Assembly: GCA_035532215.1 (NCBI GenBank)
Contig: DATKRK010000429.1
Span: forward strand, 1-18,678
Direction: 5' to 3'
Source of the DNA: JAICIG01 sp035532215
Lineage (GTDB): Bacteria > Planctomycetota > Planctomycetia > Pirellulales > JAICIG01
Length of the DNA: 18,678 bases
Shown here: positions 6,654-14,731 of the stretch, piece after piece
How positions within the stretch are numbered: the stretch's first letter is position 1
How the letters are laid out: every line of letters begins with the position of its first letter
The notes under the pieces: generated by a model
Database searches by the model: none
What the model saw: only the letters and a program-made list of their open reading frames with translations
What the model was told of the DNA's origin: nothing
Translations under genes and position numbers: made by a program

Positions 6654-7028
6654 GTGGTCGCACTTGTCCTGTACCTGGCGTGCGGCTCGACGCCAGAGTG
6701 CTACGTTGAAGAGCACGTCGACACGATCGCCGTGGTTCACGTCAAAGACGGCGCCGAGCTCGTCTTCTTCTTCGACTTCGTCCAGGGCGAGTGGGTTTGC
6801 CTCGATCATCGTTGGCTGGCGGGCGACATGCTGCCGGGCCGCTTGGGCGAACAGTGGACGCTCGCCTGGCACGACGACGGCGATTCGTGCTGGCGGCTGA
6901 TACTCGCCGATCACTGGTACGAAACTTGGACGGACGAGAGCCCGTTGGCGGCGCAGCACAACCGTCCATGGTTCGCTCGCTTGTTGGCGCCCGGGCTGAA
7001 ACAGCCCTGTAAACCCGTCCCGCCCTGA
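6654..7028 (+). CDS. Conserved-looking hypothetical protein, tryptophan-rich
   Basis: 124 residues from GTG 6654, supported by GGAG at 6643-6646 (7-nt spacing) and an upstream TATAAT. Two nearby ATGs (6617, 6629) are in another frame that stops after 30 codons. The body is acidic and aromatic: YVEEHVDTIAVVHVKDGAE, then FFFDFVQGEWVCLDHRW, then WTLAWHDDGDSCWRL and DHWYETWTDESP. This reminds me of a group of small planctomycete hypothetical proteins that begin VEEHVDTIEVNHFYD and carry a WHDGDVLRKV-like segment; this is recognition from memory and needs a search. No signal peptide, membrane span or catalytic motif is obvious. The last 20 residues are lower-complexity and proline-rich. Function unknown. 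Confidence 0.55.
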   Translation: MVALVLYLACGSTPECYVEEHVDTIAVVHVKDGAELVFFFDFVQGEWVCLDHRWLAGDMLPGRLGEQWTLAWHDDGDSCWRLILADHWYETWTDESPLAAQHNRPWFARLLAPGLKQPCKPVPP

Positions 7029-7262
7029 GCCCGTAGCGTCCGACGCGTCTTGAACCCGCCGCGTTTTCTCGCAGCGAGCCCTCCCGTCTCTCCGCCGAGC
7101 GTGCAAATCGCGTACGGAAAAAAACCGTCCGTTTGCGCAACCGCTACCCCCCTCCCCACGCAAAAGAGTGCTGTACAGACCCAGCGATCCATGCCAAACT
7201 AGGTTATTGGGAGAGTCGATCGACGGACCCGATGGTAGAGCGTTTAAAACGAGAGACGGTAA
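7029..7262. other. Intergenic region without identifiable features
   Basis: 234 bases between the hypothetical gene and the response regulator. It contains pyrimidine-rich tracts (for example CCCCCCTCCCC around 7147-7157) and GAGAG-type purine stretches just before the next gene. No gene, convincing promoter or terminator is seen. Confidence 0.4.
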
Positions 7263-7709
7263 ATGTGTAGCCAGACGATTGGTCGCCCGATGGAGATACT
7301 GTTGGTCGAAGATGGCCTGGTCGATGCTCGCGTGACGATCGCGGCGCTCCGCAAGGGCCTGATTCAGCACCGCTTGACGCTGATCCGCGATGGCATCGAG
7401 GCGATGGAATTTCTTCGCCGAGAGGGTAAGTTTGCCAGGGCGCCCCGTCCTGACCTGATTTTGCTCGATCTCTGCCTGCCCAAGAAAGACGGCCGCGAGG
7501 TGCTGGCCGAGGTCAAGGCCGACGACTCGTTGCGATCCATTCCGGTCGTCGTGATGACCAATTCGGACGACGAAGAAGACCGCCTGCAAAGCGAATTGCT
7601 CGGCATCGATTGCTTCATCACCAAGCCGGTCGACACCGACAAGTTCTTGACGGTCGTGCGACAGCTCAGGCGGTATCTGCACGCCGACCTGATTCTGCCC
7701 TCGGTTTGA
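7263..7709 (+). CDS. Stand-alone response regulator receiver protein (Rcp1-like)
   Basis: 148 residues consisting of one receiver domain with no output domain. The acidic pair E16-D17 (LLVEDG), the phosphoacceptor D69 in DLILLDLCLPKKDG, T99 in VVVMTNSDDEED and K121 in FITKPVD are all present, so it should be phosphorylatable. The LLDLCLPKKDGREVLAEVK stretch and the SDDEED after the switch threonine resemble the Rcp1 group, small regulators that pair with phytochrome-like or hybrid histidine kinases. The start could be ATG 7263 or ATG 7290; homologues usually begin about where M10 lies, but neither has a strong ribosome binding site. No histidine kinase is encoded in the window, so the partner is elsewhere and the output is probably by protein-protein interaction. 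Confidence 0.9.
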   Translation: MCSQTIGRPMEILLVEDGLVDARVTIAALRKGLIQHRLTLIRDGIEAMEFLRREGKFARAPRPDLILLDLCLPKKDGREVLAEVKADDSLRSIPVVVMTNSDDEEDRLQSELLGIDCFITKPVDTDKFLTVVRQLRRYLHADLILPSV

Positions 7710-7727
7710 CGCGGCCCGGAATTCTTG

Positions 7728-7786
7728 CGCAATCGGCGCGTGGCAATCCCGCCGCCGCGCGCGGGAGGAAAACCTTGCCGATTGCG
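7728..7786. repeat. Nested inverted repeat after the response regulator gene
   Basis: CGCAATCGGC (7728-7737) is perfectly complementary to GCCGATTGCG (7777-7786), with an inner TCCCGC / GCGGGA pair between them. The structure begins 18 nt after the response regulator stop codon. It has no T-run. It may be a dispersed repeat or an mRNA 3'-end structure. Confidence 0.45.
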
Positions 7787-8005
7787 AGGCGTGCGCCGCG
7801 CTAGCGCGTTCGACTCGCCCTTGGCCTCTGCGAAAAAAGTCCGCCGACGCGTCGCGGCCCGATCGCCGAAAAGCCGAACTATCCTCCAGGCTTTTTCCCT
7901 CACGCGCGGTCCGTCCGCCGGACCCGGCGGGAATTGCCGAAGGAAACGGACAGGGAAAATCGGCTCAGTGGAACGTCCCAGCGCGATCTTCGGCCGCAAC
8001 CCATT

Positions 8006-8100
8006 GAGCCACGGATGAAACACAGATGGATCACGGATGAAAAACAGAGTCGGAAAAACCGTGTCCGATCCGTGTTCGATCCGTGTTCGATCCGTGGCTC
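8006..8100. repeat. 95-bp palindromic repeat (GAGCCACGGAT type)
   Basis: GAGCCACGGAT at 8006-8016 and ATCCGTGGCTC at 8090-8100 form perfect 11-bp terminal inverted repeats. The interior consists of variants of a short CACGGAT / ATCCGTG motif facing inward on both arms, with GATCCGTGTTC repeated in tandem on the right arm. The whole unit can fold into one long imperfect hairpin. It looks like a non-coding dispersed repeat of a type common in planctomycete genomes and lies 65 bp before the phospholipase D start codon. No transposase gene is associated. The remaining bases of 7787-8005 show nothing recognisable. Confidence 0.65.
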
Positions 8101-8165
8101 GCCCCCGCCAAAATCGCCGCTTGAATCTTCGCGAGACGCGGAGAAATAGAACGTTTGTAGGACGG

Positions 8166-9548
8166 ATGTGGTTCATGCCGCGTTGGTCTCTCGGGGCTTG
8201 GTCGTTTGGGGCGCTGGCAATCGTCGTCTCGCTGGCGCGAAGCGCGCCGGCCGACGCGTTTCGACTACTGGCGTCCGACCACGAGGCGGCCCAGGCCCGC
8301 GTCGACCTCATCGACCAGGCGACCGTCTCGATCGAGACGTCGTATTATTGGATCGGCAACGACCGGATCGGGGCGATGTTCCTCTCGCGGCTCGAAGCGG
8401 CCGCCCGGCGCGGCGTGCGAGTGCGGTTGGTCGTCGACGCCGAACACAACGACGTGCCCCTGGAAGTCGAGGCCCTGCTGATTCGCTCGGGCGTCGAGAT
8501 CAGGGAATATCACCCGGTCGGTCTGCGTCATCCGCTGTGGATCAACTACCGCATGCACGACAAGACGCTGGTCGTCGACGGCAAGCATCTGATCGTCGGC
8601 AGCCGCAATATTCGCGAACCGCATTTCGGCTTGGCCGAGATCAACTTCGTCGATCGCGACGCCTATCTGCGCGGCCCGACGGCCCGGCAGGTGCAAAGGT
8701 ACTTCGAATGCCTGTGGACCTGCGCCGAAGTTGCGCCGCCCGATCTCGGTCGCCAGCCGCACCGGCGACGCGAGCGCAGCTCGCTCGATTTGACCAAAGT
8801 CGGCGTCCGCCAGGTCACCGGCCCGCTCTCGCCGCAGGAGGCGGCCCGACTTTGGCTCGAGGCGGCTAGCGACGTTGCCGTCGGCTGCCAGCCGATTCTC
8901 GGCGAGACGGAAACCGATTGGTCGGCCGCCGGCACGCGCCAGACGGAGTGCCTGCGGTTCGTCTTCGATCCGTGCGGGCGCAAGGGACATCCGCGCGGCA
9001 TCAGCCGGCAACTGATCGACCTCATCGACGGCGCCCGCTCGAGCATCCTGTTCGAAACGCCCTACTTCCTGATGTCGAGCCGCTTGAAACGCGCGCTGGC
9101 CGGCGCCATCGCCCGCGGCGTGCAAGTGCGGGTATTGACCAATTCGCTGGAAACGACCGATCACCGCACGCTCACGGCCGGCTTTACCAACCAGAAACAA
9201 TGCTTTCTGCTGCCGCGCGGCGTCGACGTCTGGGAGTTGGCCGGCGACGATCGTCACTTGCACGCCAAGTCGGCCGTCTTCGACGGCTCGATCGCCTTCG
9301 TCGGTTCATACAATTTCGATCCTCGCGCGGAGTATCTCAACACCGAAACGGGCGTCATCATCAATGCCCCGGAGATCGCCGCCTGGGTCGAGTCCTCGAT
9401 CCGCGACCACATGCGGGGCAGTTATCACATCGGCTCGGACGGCCGCGATCGGGCCGAGGGCAGGCGCTTTCCGGGCGCCTCGGCCGGCCAGATCTTGAAC
9501 ATGGAGCCGTTGCGATTCGTCGCCCCGCTGGTGCGGCGGTGTCTGTAG
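8166..9548 (+). CDS. Exported phospholipase D family protein with two HKD motifs
   Basis: 460 residues from ATG 8166; ATG 8175 is an equally possible start (AGGA at 8159-8162 is 3 or 12 nt away). The longer frame from 8037 runs through the palindromic repeat and is rejected. The N-terminus is a signal peptide or membrane anchor (hydrophobic residues about 8-25, possible cleavage after ADA at residue 31). Both catalytic HKD motifs are intact. The first has H131, K133 and D138, then G145-S146-x-N148. The second has H366, K368 and D373, then G380-S381-x-N383. The two halves together build one active site that hydrolyses or transfers phosphodiester groups, as in cardiolipin synthases and bacterial phospholipases D. 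The central RQLIDLIDGARSSILFETPY matches the usual start of the second PLD repeat. Export suggests a periplasmic phospholipase or nuclease; the substrate cannot be inferred. No immunity gene or secretion-system gene is adjacent. Confidence 0.88.
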   Translation: MWFMPRWSLGAWSFGALAIVVSLARSAPADAFRLLASDHEAAQARVDLIDQATVSIETSYYWIGNDRIGAMFLSRLEAAARRGVRVRLVVDAEHNDVPLEVEALLIRSGVEIREYHPVGLRHPLWINYRMHDKTLVVDGKHLIVGSRNIREPHFGLAEINFVDRDAYLRGPTARQVQRYFECLWTCAEVAPPDLGRQPHRRRERSSLDLTKVGVRQVTGPLSPQEAARLWLEAASDVAVGCQPILGETETDWSAAGTRQTECLRFVFDPCGRKGHPRGISRQLIDLIDGARSSILFETPYFLMSSRLKRALAGAIARGVQVRVLTNSLETTDHRTLTAGFTNQKQCFLLPRGVDVWELAGDDRHLHAKSAVFDGSIAFVGSYNFDPRAEYLNTETGVIINAPEIAAWVESSIRDHMRGSYHIGSDGRDRAEGRRFPGASAGQILNMEPLRFVAPLVRRCL

Positions 9549-9774
9549 ACGCCGGGGATTACCGCCTCGGTGGTCGTTCGGCCAATCCAAGGGAGATTGC
9601 TCGGCTTCTGCAGTCTTCTTTCCGCGCTGCGGTTTACCACATTCACGGCATCGGTCGTGCTTTTGACGACTTGCGTTTTTCCGCAAGCCCGACCGAAAGG
9701 CGCCGTGTTTTTGAGCAATCGCTGCGAATTTGCCGAGGCTTTCGACAAACGCTCGCCCGACCGGCTTGCGAGGC
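9549..9774. other. Intergenic region without recognisable features
   Basis: 226 bases between the phospholipase D gene and the convergent 42-codon ORF. Several frames are open in GC-rich sequence, but none has a ribosome binding site, domain or motif I can support. No clear terminator is seen for either flanking gene. Confidence 0.4.
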
Positions 9775-9903
9775 CTATTCGCCCGAAAGTACGTGCCGGA
9801 ACAACGGCATCCAAAGCAGACTGCCAATCGCAATACCTGCGACGAGCCACAAAGCGACTTGAAAGAACACGTTCGGTTGACGTAAGTCCTGATCCTCATT
9901 CAT
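9775..9903 (-). CDS. Small single-span membrane protein
   Basis: 42 residues from ATG 9903 to TAG at 9777-9775. It has a short charged N-terminus (MNEDQDLRQPN) and one strongly hydrophobic helix, VFFQVALWLVAGIAIGSLLW, followed by MPLFRHVLSGE. The acidic N-terminus and the arginine and histidine after the helix suggest a single membrane span. A longer in-frame reading back to 10083 is possible, but its extra residues are basic, low in structure and have no start signal. GGAG occurs 13 nt before ATG 9903, further than ideal. The product is of a size often missed. I recognise no family, and the function is unknown. Confidence 0.5.
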   Translation of the reverse strand: MNEDQDLRQPNVFFQVALWLVAGIAIGSLLWMPLFRHVLSGE

Positions 9904-10170
9904 CGCTGCCACGTTGCTCCATTTCTGAGTTACCGCCTGCTTTCGTTGTTGAATCCCCGGCGACGGCCTGTGGCGCCGAACTGCGTCACTCCATCGGTCC
10001 ATCGTCCATGCAATAGGTAGCAATTCGCGTGCCAAGCATCTGCCGACAGCAAGGGCGACCGAGCCGACGCGCCCGGTTGGCATAGCGGCTTACGTCAACA
10101 CGATACCCGGGCCGATCAACAAACCGGGTTAGGAGCCGGTTAGGTTTCTGCGCGCTTTGCCGCGAAGAGC
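9904..10170. other. Intergenic region downstream of the DUF1552 gene
   Basis: Nothing gene-like is supported. Close to the end of the DUF1552 gene, AACCGG (10122-10127) can pair with CCGGTT (10136-10141) around an 8-nt loop. An alternative ACCCGG / CCGGGT pairing (10105-10110 / 10124-10129) overlaps it. Neither has a T-run, so they are weak candidates for a 3'-end structure. Confidence 0.3.
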
Positions 10171-11517
10171 TTACACGCGCGAGAAGATCGAATCGCCGAC
10201 GACGCCCGTGCTGTCGGAAAACGACTCTTGCTCGATGCCCAGCGAGTGCAGGATGCTGAGAAACACGTTCGACATCCGCGTTTCGTCGCGGCGCCAGTAG
10301 ACGCCGTGCTTGAGCCCCATATTCGCCCCGCCGGCGATCAGGGTGGGAAGATTCCTCGGGTTGTGCGTGGTGCTGGCGCCGCTGCCGAAGAGCACGATGC
10401 TGTTGTCCAGCACCGGGCCGCTCTTATCGCGGAACTCTTGCAGTCGCGCGAAGAAGTACGCCAGTTGCTCGCTCAGGAACAAGTCGTACTTGGCGAAATT
10501 CAACTGGCCGTCCTTGTCCTCGGCGTGCGACAGGCTGTGGTGCGTGCGGCTCAGGCCGAGCTTCAGCGGGAAAGTATCGCTGATGCCCATGCCGTCTTCG
10601 CGATTCAGCATGAACGCCACGCTGCGCGTGATGTCGGCGTCGAAGGCCAAGGCGATCAAATCGAACATGTTGCGGTAATACTCGCGCGGTTCGCCCTCGG
10701 GAGAGGCGTCGAGATTGAGGTGCGAGTAGTCCTGGGCTTTCAGCGGGATGTCGATCCATTTCTCCGAAGCGGTCAGCCGCGATTCGACTTCGTCGAGCGA
10801 GGTCAGGTACTGATCCATCTTCTCGCGGTCGGAGTTGCCCAGCCGCTTATCGAGCGAGCGAGCGCTTTCGAGCACGGCGTCGACCAGGCGGATGCGCCGC
10901 TGGAGTTGATCGCGCCGCGATTCGAGCGACGCCCGGTCGCCGCGAAACAGGCGATCGAACACCCGGCGGGGACTGTTCTCGGCCGGGATCGGCTTGCCTT
11001 CCAGGCTGTACGAAATCGTGCCGGTGCGCGACAGAAAGCCTGTGCCGGCGTCGATCGACAACACCAGCGAAGGCTGGCGGCAGTATTGCTTGGTGTAGAG
11101 CGCGACGGCCTGGTCGAGCGCCACCGAGTTGTAAGCGCCCGGCTTGGGATTGTGCAGCGGGGCGCCGGTGAGCCACATGTCGGAGCAGACGTGCGGGTCG
11201 GCCTTGGGACCGCTCGGGTGGTACAGCCCGCCCAGGAAGCTCAATTGATTGCGAAACGGCGCCAGCGGTTCGGTCGATTTGCCGAACACGAACTGGCCGT
11301 TCTGCTCGGCCCTCGGGAACCAGCTCCAGTCGTCGATCGCGTGCTGCGGCCTCGGCAGCGACATGCCGTTGGCCGTGTAGAGGGCGCAGAATCGCCGGGG
11401 AATCTGCCCTGCAACCTCGTCGCCCATCGCGTCCAACACGGGCAGCGCCAACGAAACGCCGGCCAAGCCTTTGAGCACGGAACGACGATCGAGCTTCGCG
11501 GGTGCAGGCACAAGCAT
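10171..11517 (-). CDS. DUF1552-family exported protein
   Basis: 448 residues from ATG 11517. GAGGA directly abuts that ATG, so the GTG two codons later (11511, spacing 6) may be the true start. The N-terminus has a twin-arginine-like motif, LDRRSVLKGLAG, followed by a hydrophobic stretch (VSLALPVLDAMG), suggesting Tat export. Typical DUF1552 segments are visible: FCALYTANGMSLPRPQ, then FLGGLYHPSG, ADPHVCSDMWLTG, AFDADITRSVAFMLNRE, and HHSLSHAEDKDGQLNFAKYD near residues 330-350. The late SGASTTHNPRNLPTLIAGG resembles the end of DUF1501/sulfatase-like folds. DUF1552 genes nearly always follow or precede a DUF1592-type cytochrome gene in planctomycetes, as here with a 36-nt gap. No biochemical function is established; the two products probably act together outside the cytoplasm. 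Confidence 0.92.
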   Translation of the reverse strand: MLVPAPAKLDRRSVLKGLAGVSLALPVLDAMGDEVAGQIPRRFCALYTANGMSLPRPQHAIDDWSWFPRAEQNGQFVFGKSTEPLAPFRNQLSFLGGLYHPSGPKADPHVCSDMWLTGAPLHNPKPGAYNSVALDQAVALYTKQYCRQPSLVLSIDAGTGFLSRTGTISYSLEGKPIPAENSPRRVFDRLFRGDRASLESRRDQLQRRIRLVDAVLESARSLDKRLGNSDREKMDQYLTSLDEVESRLTASEKWIDIPLKAQDYSHLNLDASPEGEPREYYRNMFDLIALAFDADITRSVAFMLNREDGMGISDTFPLKLGLSRTHHSLSHAEDKDGQLNFAKYDLFLSEQLAYFFARLQEFRDKSGPVLDNSIVLFGSGASTTHNPRNLPTLIAGGANMGLKHGVYWRRDETRMSNVFLSILHSLGIEQESFSDSTGVVGDSIFSRV

Positions 11518-11553
11518 TCCTCGTTAATAAAGATATCGGCAGCGTGCAGACCG

Positions 11554-14500
11554 CTACTTCTCCAGGAACAACTCGCTTTGAACGACGAACCGGATGAGGT
11601 CTTGCAGGCGGTAACCGGCGGGCTTTGATTTTAGCCCCTCTTCCTTGAGGAATTCAAGTTCCTGGTAGCTCAGGCTGCGGCCCGCGGCGTAGCCGGCCAG
11701 GTGCTTGAGAAAGCTGAACGCCACCTGATCGAGCCGCTCTTCGGCCAGGTACTCGCGCAAGCCGCGGGCGTCGGCGATCTCCGTGCCGTCGGGCAGCGTC
11801 GATCGGGCGTCGACCGCTTGCCCGCTCTTGAACAGCCCGCCGGCGTCGAACTGCTCCAACGGCAGCCCCCAGGGGTCGATGCCTGAATGACACTTGGCGC
11901 AGCCTTCCTGATTACGATGCCGTTCGAGCTTCTGGCGGAGCGTGAGCTGCGCGCCGTCGTCCTGCGGCAGAACGGGCACGTTGGGCGGCGGATCGTCGGG
12001 CGGCTCGGCGATGATCTTCCGCGCCAGCCAGGCGCCGCGTTTGACGGGGTTCGCTTCCCGGCCGTCCGACAGTCCCGCGAGAATTCCGGCCTGGGCCAGC
12101 ACGCCGCCCAGGTTCGCATGCTCGTGTTTGATCTCCACGAACTCGAAGCCGCGCTCGGTGCGATCGGCCAGGCCGTAGTAGCTGGCGACGACCTCGTCGG
12201 CCACGATGAAGTCGGATTGCACGAGGTTTTTAAGCGGGAGATTGTGACGCACGAGATGCGCGAGAAACTCCACCGGCTCTTGCCGCAAGTGCGTCTTGGC
12301 GTGGCGGGTCAGCCTCGGATAACGCTGGCGATCGGTCTCGACGACGTCGAGCTTGTCGAGGTTCAGCCACTGCGAAGCGAACTCGCGGGCGAACTGGTCG
12401 AACCGCGGGTCCTGGATCATGCGTTCGGTCTCGGCGTCGAGCGAATCGTGCAACCGCCCGGCTGCGGCCAGCGACAGCAGCCGCTCGTCGGGCGTCGTGT
12501 TCCAGAGGAAATAAGAGAGTTTCGAGGCCAACTCGAACGGGTCGAGAGGCTCTGCCTCGGGGCTCTTGCTGTTTTCGATCAGGAACAGGAATTGCGGTGA
12601 AGTCAGCGCGACCAGCAGCGCGTCTTTGACGCTTTGCCGGAATTCGTTCGTCCGCGCGAACGAATCTTGCCACACGGCGAACAGCGCCGCTTGTTCCTGC
12701 TCTGAGACTGGCCGGCGGAAGGCCCGCGTGGCGAACGAACGCAGGATTTCGCCCGCGTAGACGGCCGGCTCGGATTTGTGTTCCGAGTCAATAAAGATGT
12801 TGCCGTGCGTGGCCGGCGGCCAGGCGTCATAGAACGGCCCTTCGAAGTCCACGGAACGGACGAGCAACCGCGGCATGTCGCGGCCGTCGGTGTATTCGCT
12901 ACGGACGCCGATTTCGCGGATGCCGGCCAGGTAGTTGACGTTGTCTTTCTCCACGTCGGGGCTGGGAAAGTTGGCGATGGCGCCTTCGAACACGTAGTCC
13001 TTCAGCTCCGAGGACGCCGCCGTTTGCGCATCGCCGACCGGCGCGAGCGTGCTGCCGCAATCGCGCCGCAAGCCGAGATGAACGCCGATTCGCGGCGAGC
13101 GGTTTTCGAAGATCGCGAAGCGTCGGGCCAGCTCGTGCGTTTCCTCCAAGGGCGTGAAGAGGATGCGCAACGGCGCCGGCTTGCCGCCGTATTCAGCGGC
13201 CACAGCCAGCGGACCGGCCGGTAATCGGACGAGCAGAAACGCCGGTTGATGAAGCGTTCCGGAAAAGCGCCGCTGGCCCAGGCTGAGCGTCAGGACCTGC
13301 GGCTTCATGGAGGCACGGGCGCCCTCGCCCGTGACTGCCGCGCCGGGCGGGGGCGCCCGGCCCTCCATTGATTCGGCGCCGTTCGTCTTCAATTGCGCAT
13401 CGACCTGATAGATGCCCGCCGATTCGATCGCGACCGTTTGCGGCTGCGTGAGATCTTCGACCGCGACAGCCCCGGGCGACGACGCATCGCTGCTGGCGGC
13501 GCCGGGATCGAGCAGCAGGCCGTCGTCATATTTGGCGGCCTTGATCGTCACGCGAAACCGGCCCAGATCGGGCAGCTCGCGGAGCGAGATTTTGAAGTTG
13601 GCCTTCGGCCCGTAAGTGCTGTCGACCTGAAACAACTCGTCGCTGGGAATCGCCGGCCGCAGCAACAGGCCCTCGGGAACCGTCTGATACGCCAGGCCTT
13701 TGGGATAGCCGTCCGAGCCGCGCATGCAGGCGAAGACTGCGTGATAAATGCTGTCGTACTCGCGCCAGCCGCGCACCGTGTCGTTGCCCTGATAGCCTTC
13801 GATGAAGCGGTACTTGCTTCGCATCACGAACGGCTGGTACGCGAACGGCTTCGTGGGTTGCAACTGAGCGACTTTGAAGTCGTCGTTCTTGAGCAGATGG
13901 CTGAGGGCGCCGAGGATCAACTTGTCGGGACACGGCTCGGGGTTGATTTTCTCCCCCAGATCCATGCGGAAGTTTTGAATCTCGGGCGGCGAGGCCTCGT
14001 CGACGATCGAGCGATCAAGGGCCTTCTCCGCGATGCTGAAATAAGCTTCGACCAACAACGGCGAGAGCAACATCGTCCGGCCGTTATTCAAGAACCCTTC
14101 TTTGGAGACCGCGTCGGGCGGCAGCACTTCGGTCAAATCGTCTTCGATTGCCAAAAGATCTCGCAGCGTGTTGCGATATTGCGAGACGGTTAGCCGCCGC
14201 ACGGAACCGTTCTTGGCCTGCTTGCGCGAGCGGACCATGACCAGCGCGTCGTCGATCCAGCCCGCGAGCAGTTGCCGCTCGTCGGCGGTCGGCTGGGGTT
14301 CGTCCTCGGGCGGCATCGTTTCGTCGGTCAGTTGCTCGCGAATCGCTTTCCAAAGGAACGCTCGCCGGCCTTCCAGCGAGCCGTCCAGGTGATCGACGCG
14401 AATGCCCGACTTCATCTTGTCGAGGTTGTGGCAGCGCAGGCAGTGTTTTTGGATCAGCGGCTGGATTTGCGTTTGAAACCGCTGCTGGATGGCGGCGACC

Positions 14501-14643
14501 TGGCCGGCGGCAGCTTCTTCGGCCGCGGGTGCGTTTTGGGCCAGCGTGTTTGCGATCTGAAAGATAAAGAGCAGGTTCGCCGTCGCCAGCACGGCAAAAG
14601 CGAAACGGAACTTCGACGTTGAATGCGAATGTGCGTGGGCCAT
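11554..14643 (-). CDS. Planctomycete multidomain cytochrome protein (PSCyt1 / DUF1587 / DUF1595 / DUF1592 / DUF1588 / DUF1585)
   Basis: 1029 residues from ATG 14643, chosen because a signal peptide follows directly (hydrophobic residues about 12-33, likely cleavage near TLAQ). The open frame to 14796 overlaps a pseudogene remnant and lacks support. A heme c motif C68-L-R-C71-H72 marks the N-terminal Planctomycete cytochrome C domain. Next come a DUF1587 region (RRLTVSQYRNTLRDLLAIED), a long variable middle, then DUF1595 (EILRSFATRAFRRPVSEQEQ). DUF1592 follows (ASKLSYFLWNTTPDERLLSL, then FASQWLNLDKLD). DUF1588 has a second heme-like CAKCH in the segment ending GIDPWGLPLEQFDAGG. DUF1585 closes the protein (LIRFVVQSELF). 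Both CxxCH motifs suggest a periplasmic or outer-surface heme protein. The role is unknown; it is the standard partner of the DUF1552 protein downstream. A palindromic element is inserted in frame at 13307-13368. Confidence 0.93.
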   Translation of the reverse strand: MAHAHSHSTSKFRFAFAVLATANLLFIFQIANTLAQNAPAAEEAAAGQVAAIQQRFQTQIQPLIQKHCLRCHNLDKMKSGIRVDHLDGSLEGRRAFLWKAIREQLTDETMPPEDEPQPTADERQLLAGWIDDALVMVRSRKQAKNGSVRRLTVSQYRNTLRDLLAIEDDLTEVLPPDAVSKEGFLNNGRTMLLSPLLVEAYFSIAEKALDRSIVDEASPPEIQNFRMDLGEKINPEPCPDKLILGALSHLLKNDDFKVAQLQPTKPFAYQPFVMRSKYRFIEGYQGNDTVRGWREYDSIYHAVFACMRGSDGYPKGLAYQTVPEGLLLRPAIPSDELFQVDSTYGPKANFKISLRELPDLGRFRVTIKAAKYDDGLLLDPGAASSDASSPGAVAVEDLTQPQTVAIESAGIYQVDAQLKTNGAESMEGRAPPPGAAVTGEGARASMKPQVLTLSLGQRRFSGTLHQPAFLLVRLPAGPLAVAAEYGGKPAPLRILFTPLEETHELARRFAIFENRSPRIGVHLGLRRDCGSTLAPVGDAQTAASSELKDYVFEGAIANFPSPDVEKDNVNYLAGIREIGVRSEYTDGRDMPRLLVRSVDFEGPFYDAWPPATHGNIFIDSEHKSEPAVYAGEILRSFATRAFRRPVSEQEQAALFAVWQDSFARTNEFRQSVKDALLVALTSPQFLFLIENSKSPEAEPLDPFELASKLSYFLWNTTPDERLLSLAAAGRLHDSLDAETERMIQDPRFDQFAREFASQWLNLDKLDVVETDRQRYPRLTRHAKTHLRQEPVEFLAHLVRHNLPLKNLVQSDFIVADEVVASYYGLADRTERGFEFVEIKHEHANLGGVLAQAGILAGLSDGREANPVKRGAWLARKIIAEPPDDPPPNVPVLPQDDGAQLTLRQKLERHRNQEGCAKCHSGIDPWGLPLEQFDAGGLFKSGQAVDARSTLPDGTEIADARGLREYLAEERLDQVAFSFLKHLAGYAAGRSLSYQELEFLKEEGLKSKPAGYRLQDLIRFVVQSELFLEK
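13307..13368. repeat. 62-bp palindromic element inserted in frame inside the DUF1592-type gene
   Basis: The arms 13307-13333 and 13342-13368 are near-perfect inverted copies: both begin ATGGAGG reading inward and continue with CGGGCGCCC and CGCCCG segments. It is read in frame by the minus-strand gene and adds about 20 glycine-, alanine- and proline-rich residues (MEGRAPPPG, then AAVTGEGARASM) between two ordinary segments (KTNGAES and KPQVLTLSLG). It looks like a copy of a dispersed planctomycete palindrome rather than original coding sequence. Confidence 0.65.
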
Positions 14644-14731
14644 GTTCTCTGCGATTTTTAGTTCGTCGGCCGTAAAAGGCGGGCTTTGCTCAGGGGGGTC
14701 CATTGTACGACAAAAACGCCCCGTCGAGTAA

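Noticed and set aside
8037..8165. N-terminal extension of the phospholipase D frame
   Set aside because: It is translated from the palindromic repeat and gives a basic, low-quality leader. The signal peptide begins at 8166 or 8175.
9570..10016. Plus-strand 148-codon frame after the phospholipase D gene
   Set aside because: It has no ribosome binding site or recognisable domain, and it overlaps the membrane-protein ORF on the other strand.
10228..11628. Plus-strand frame of 466 codons opposite the DUF1552 gene
   Set aside because: It is a shadow frame in GC-rich sequence; the minus strand carries a full recognised protein.
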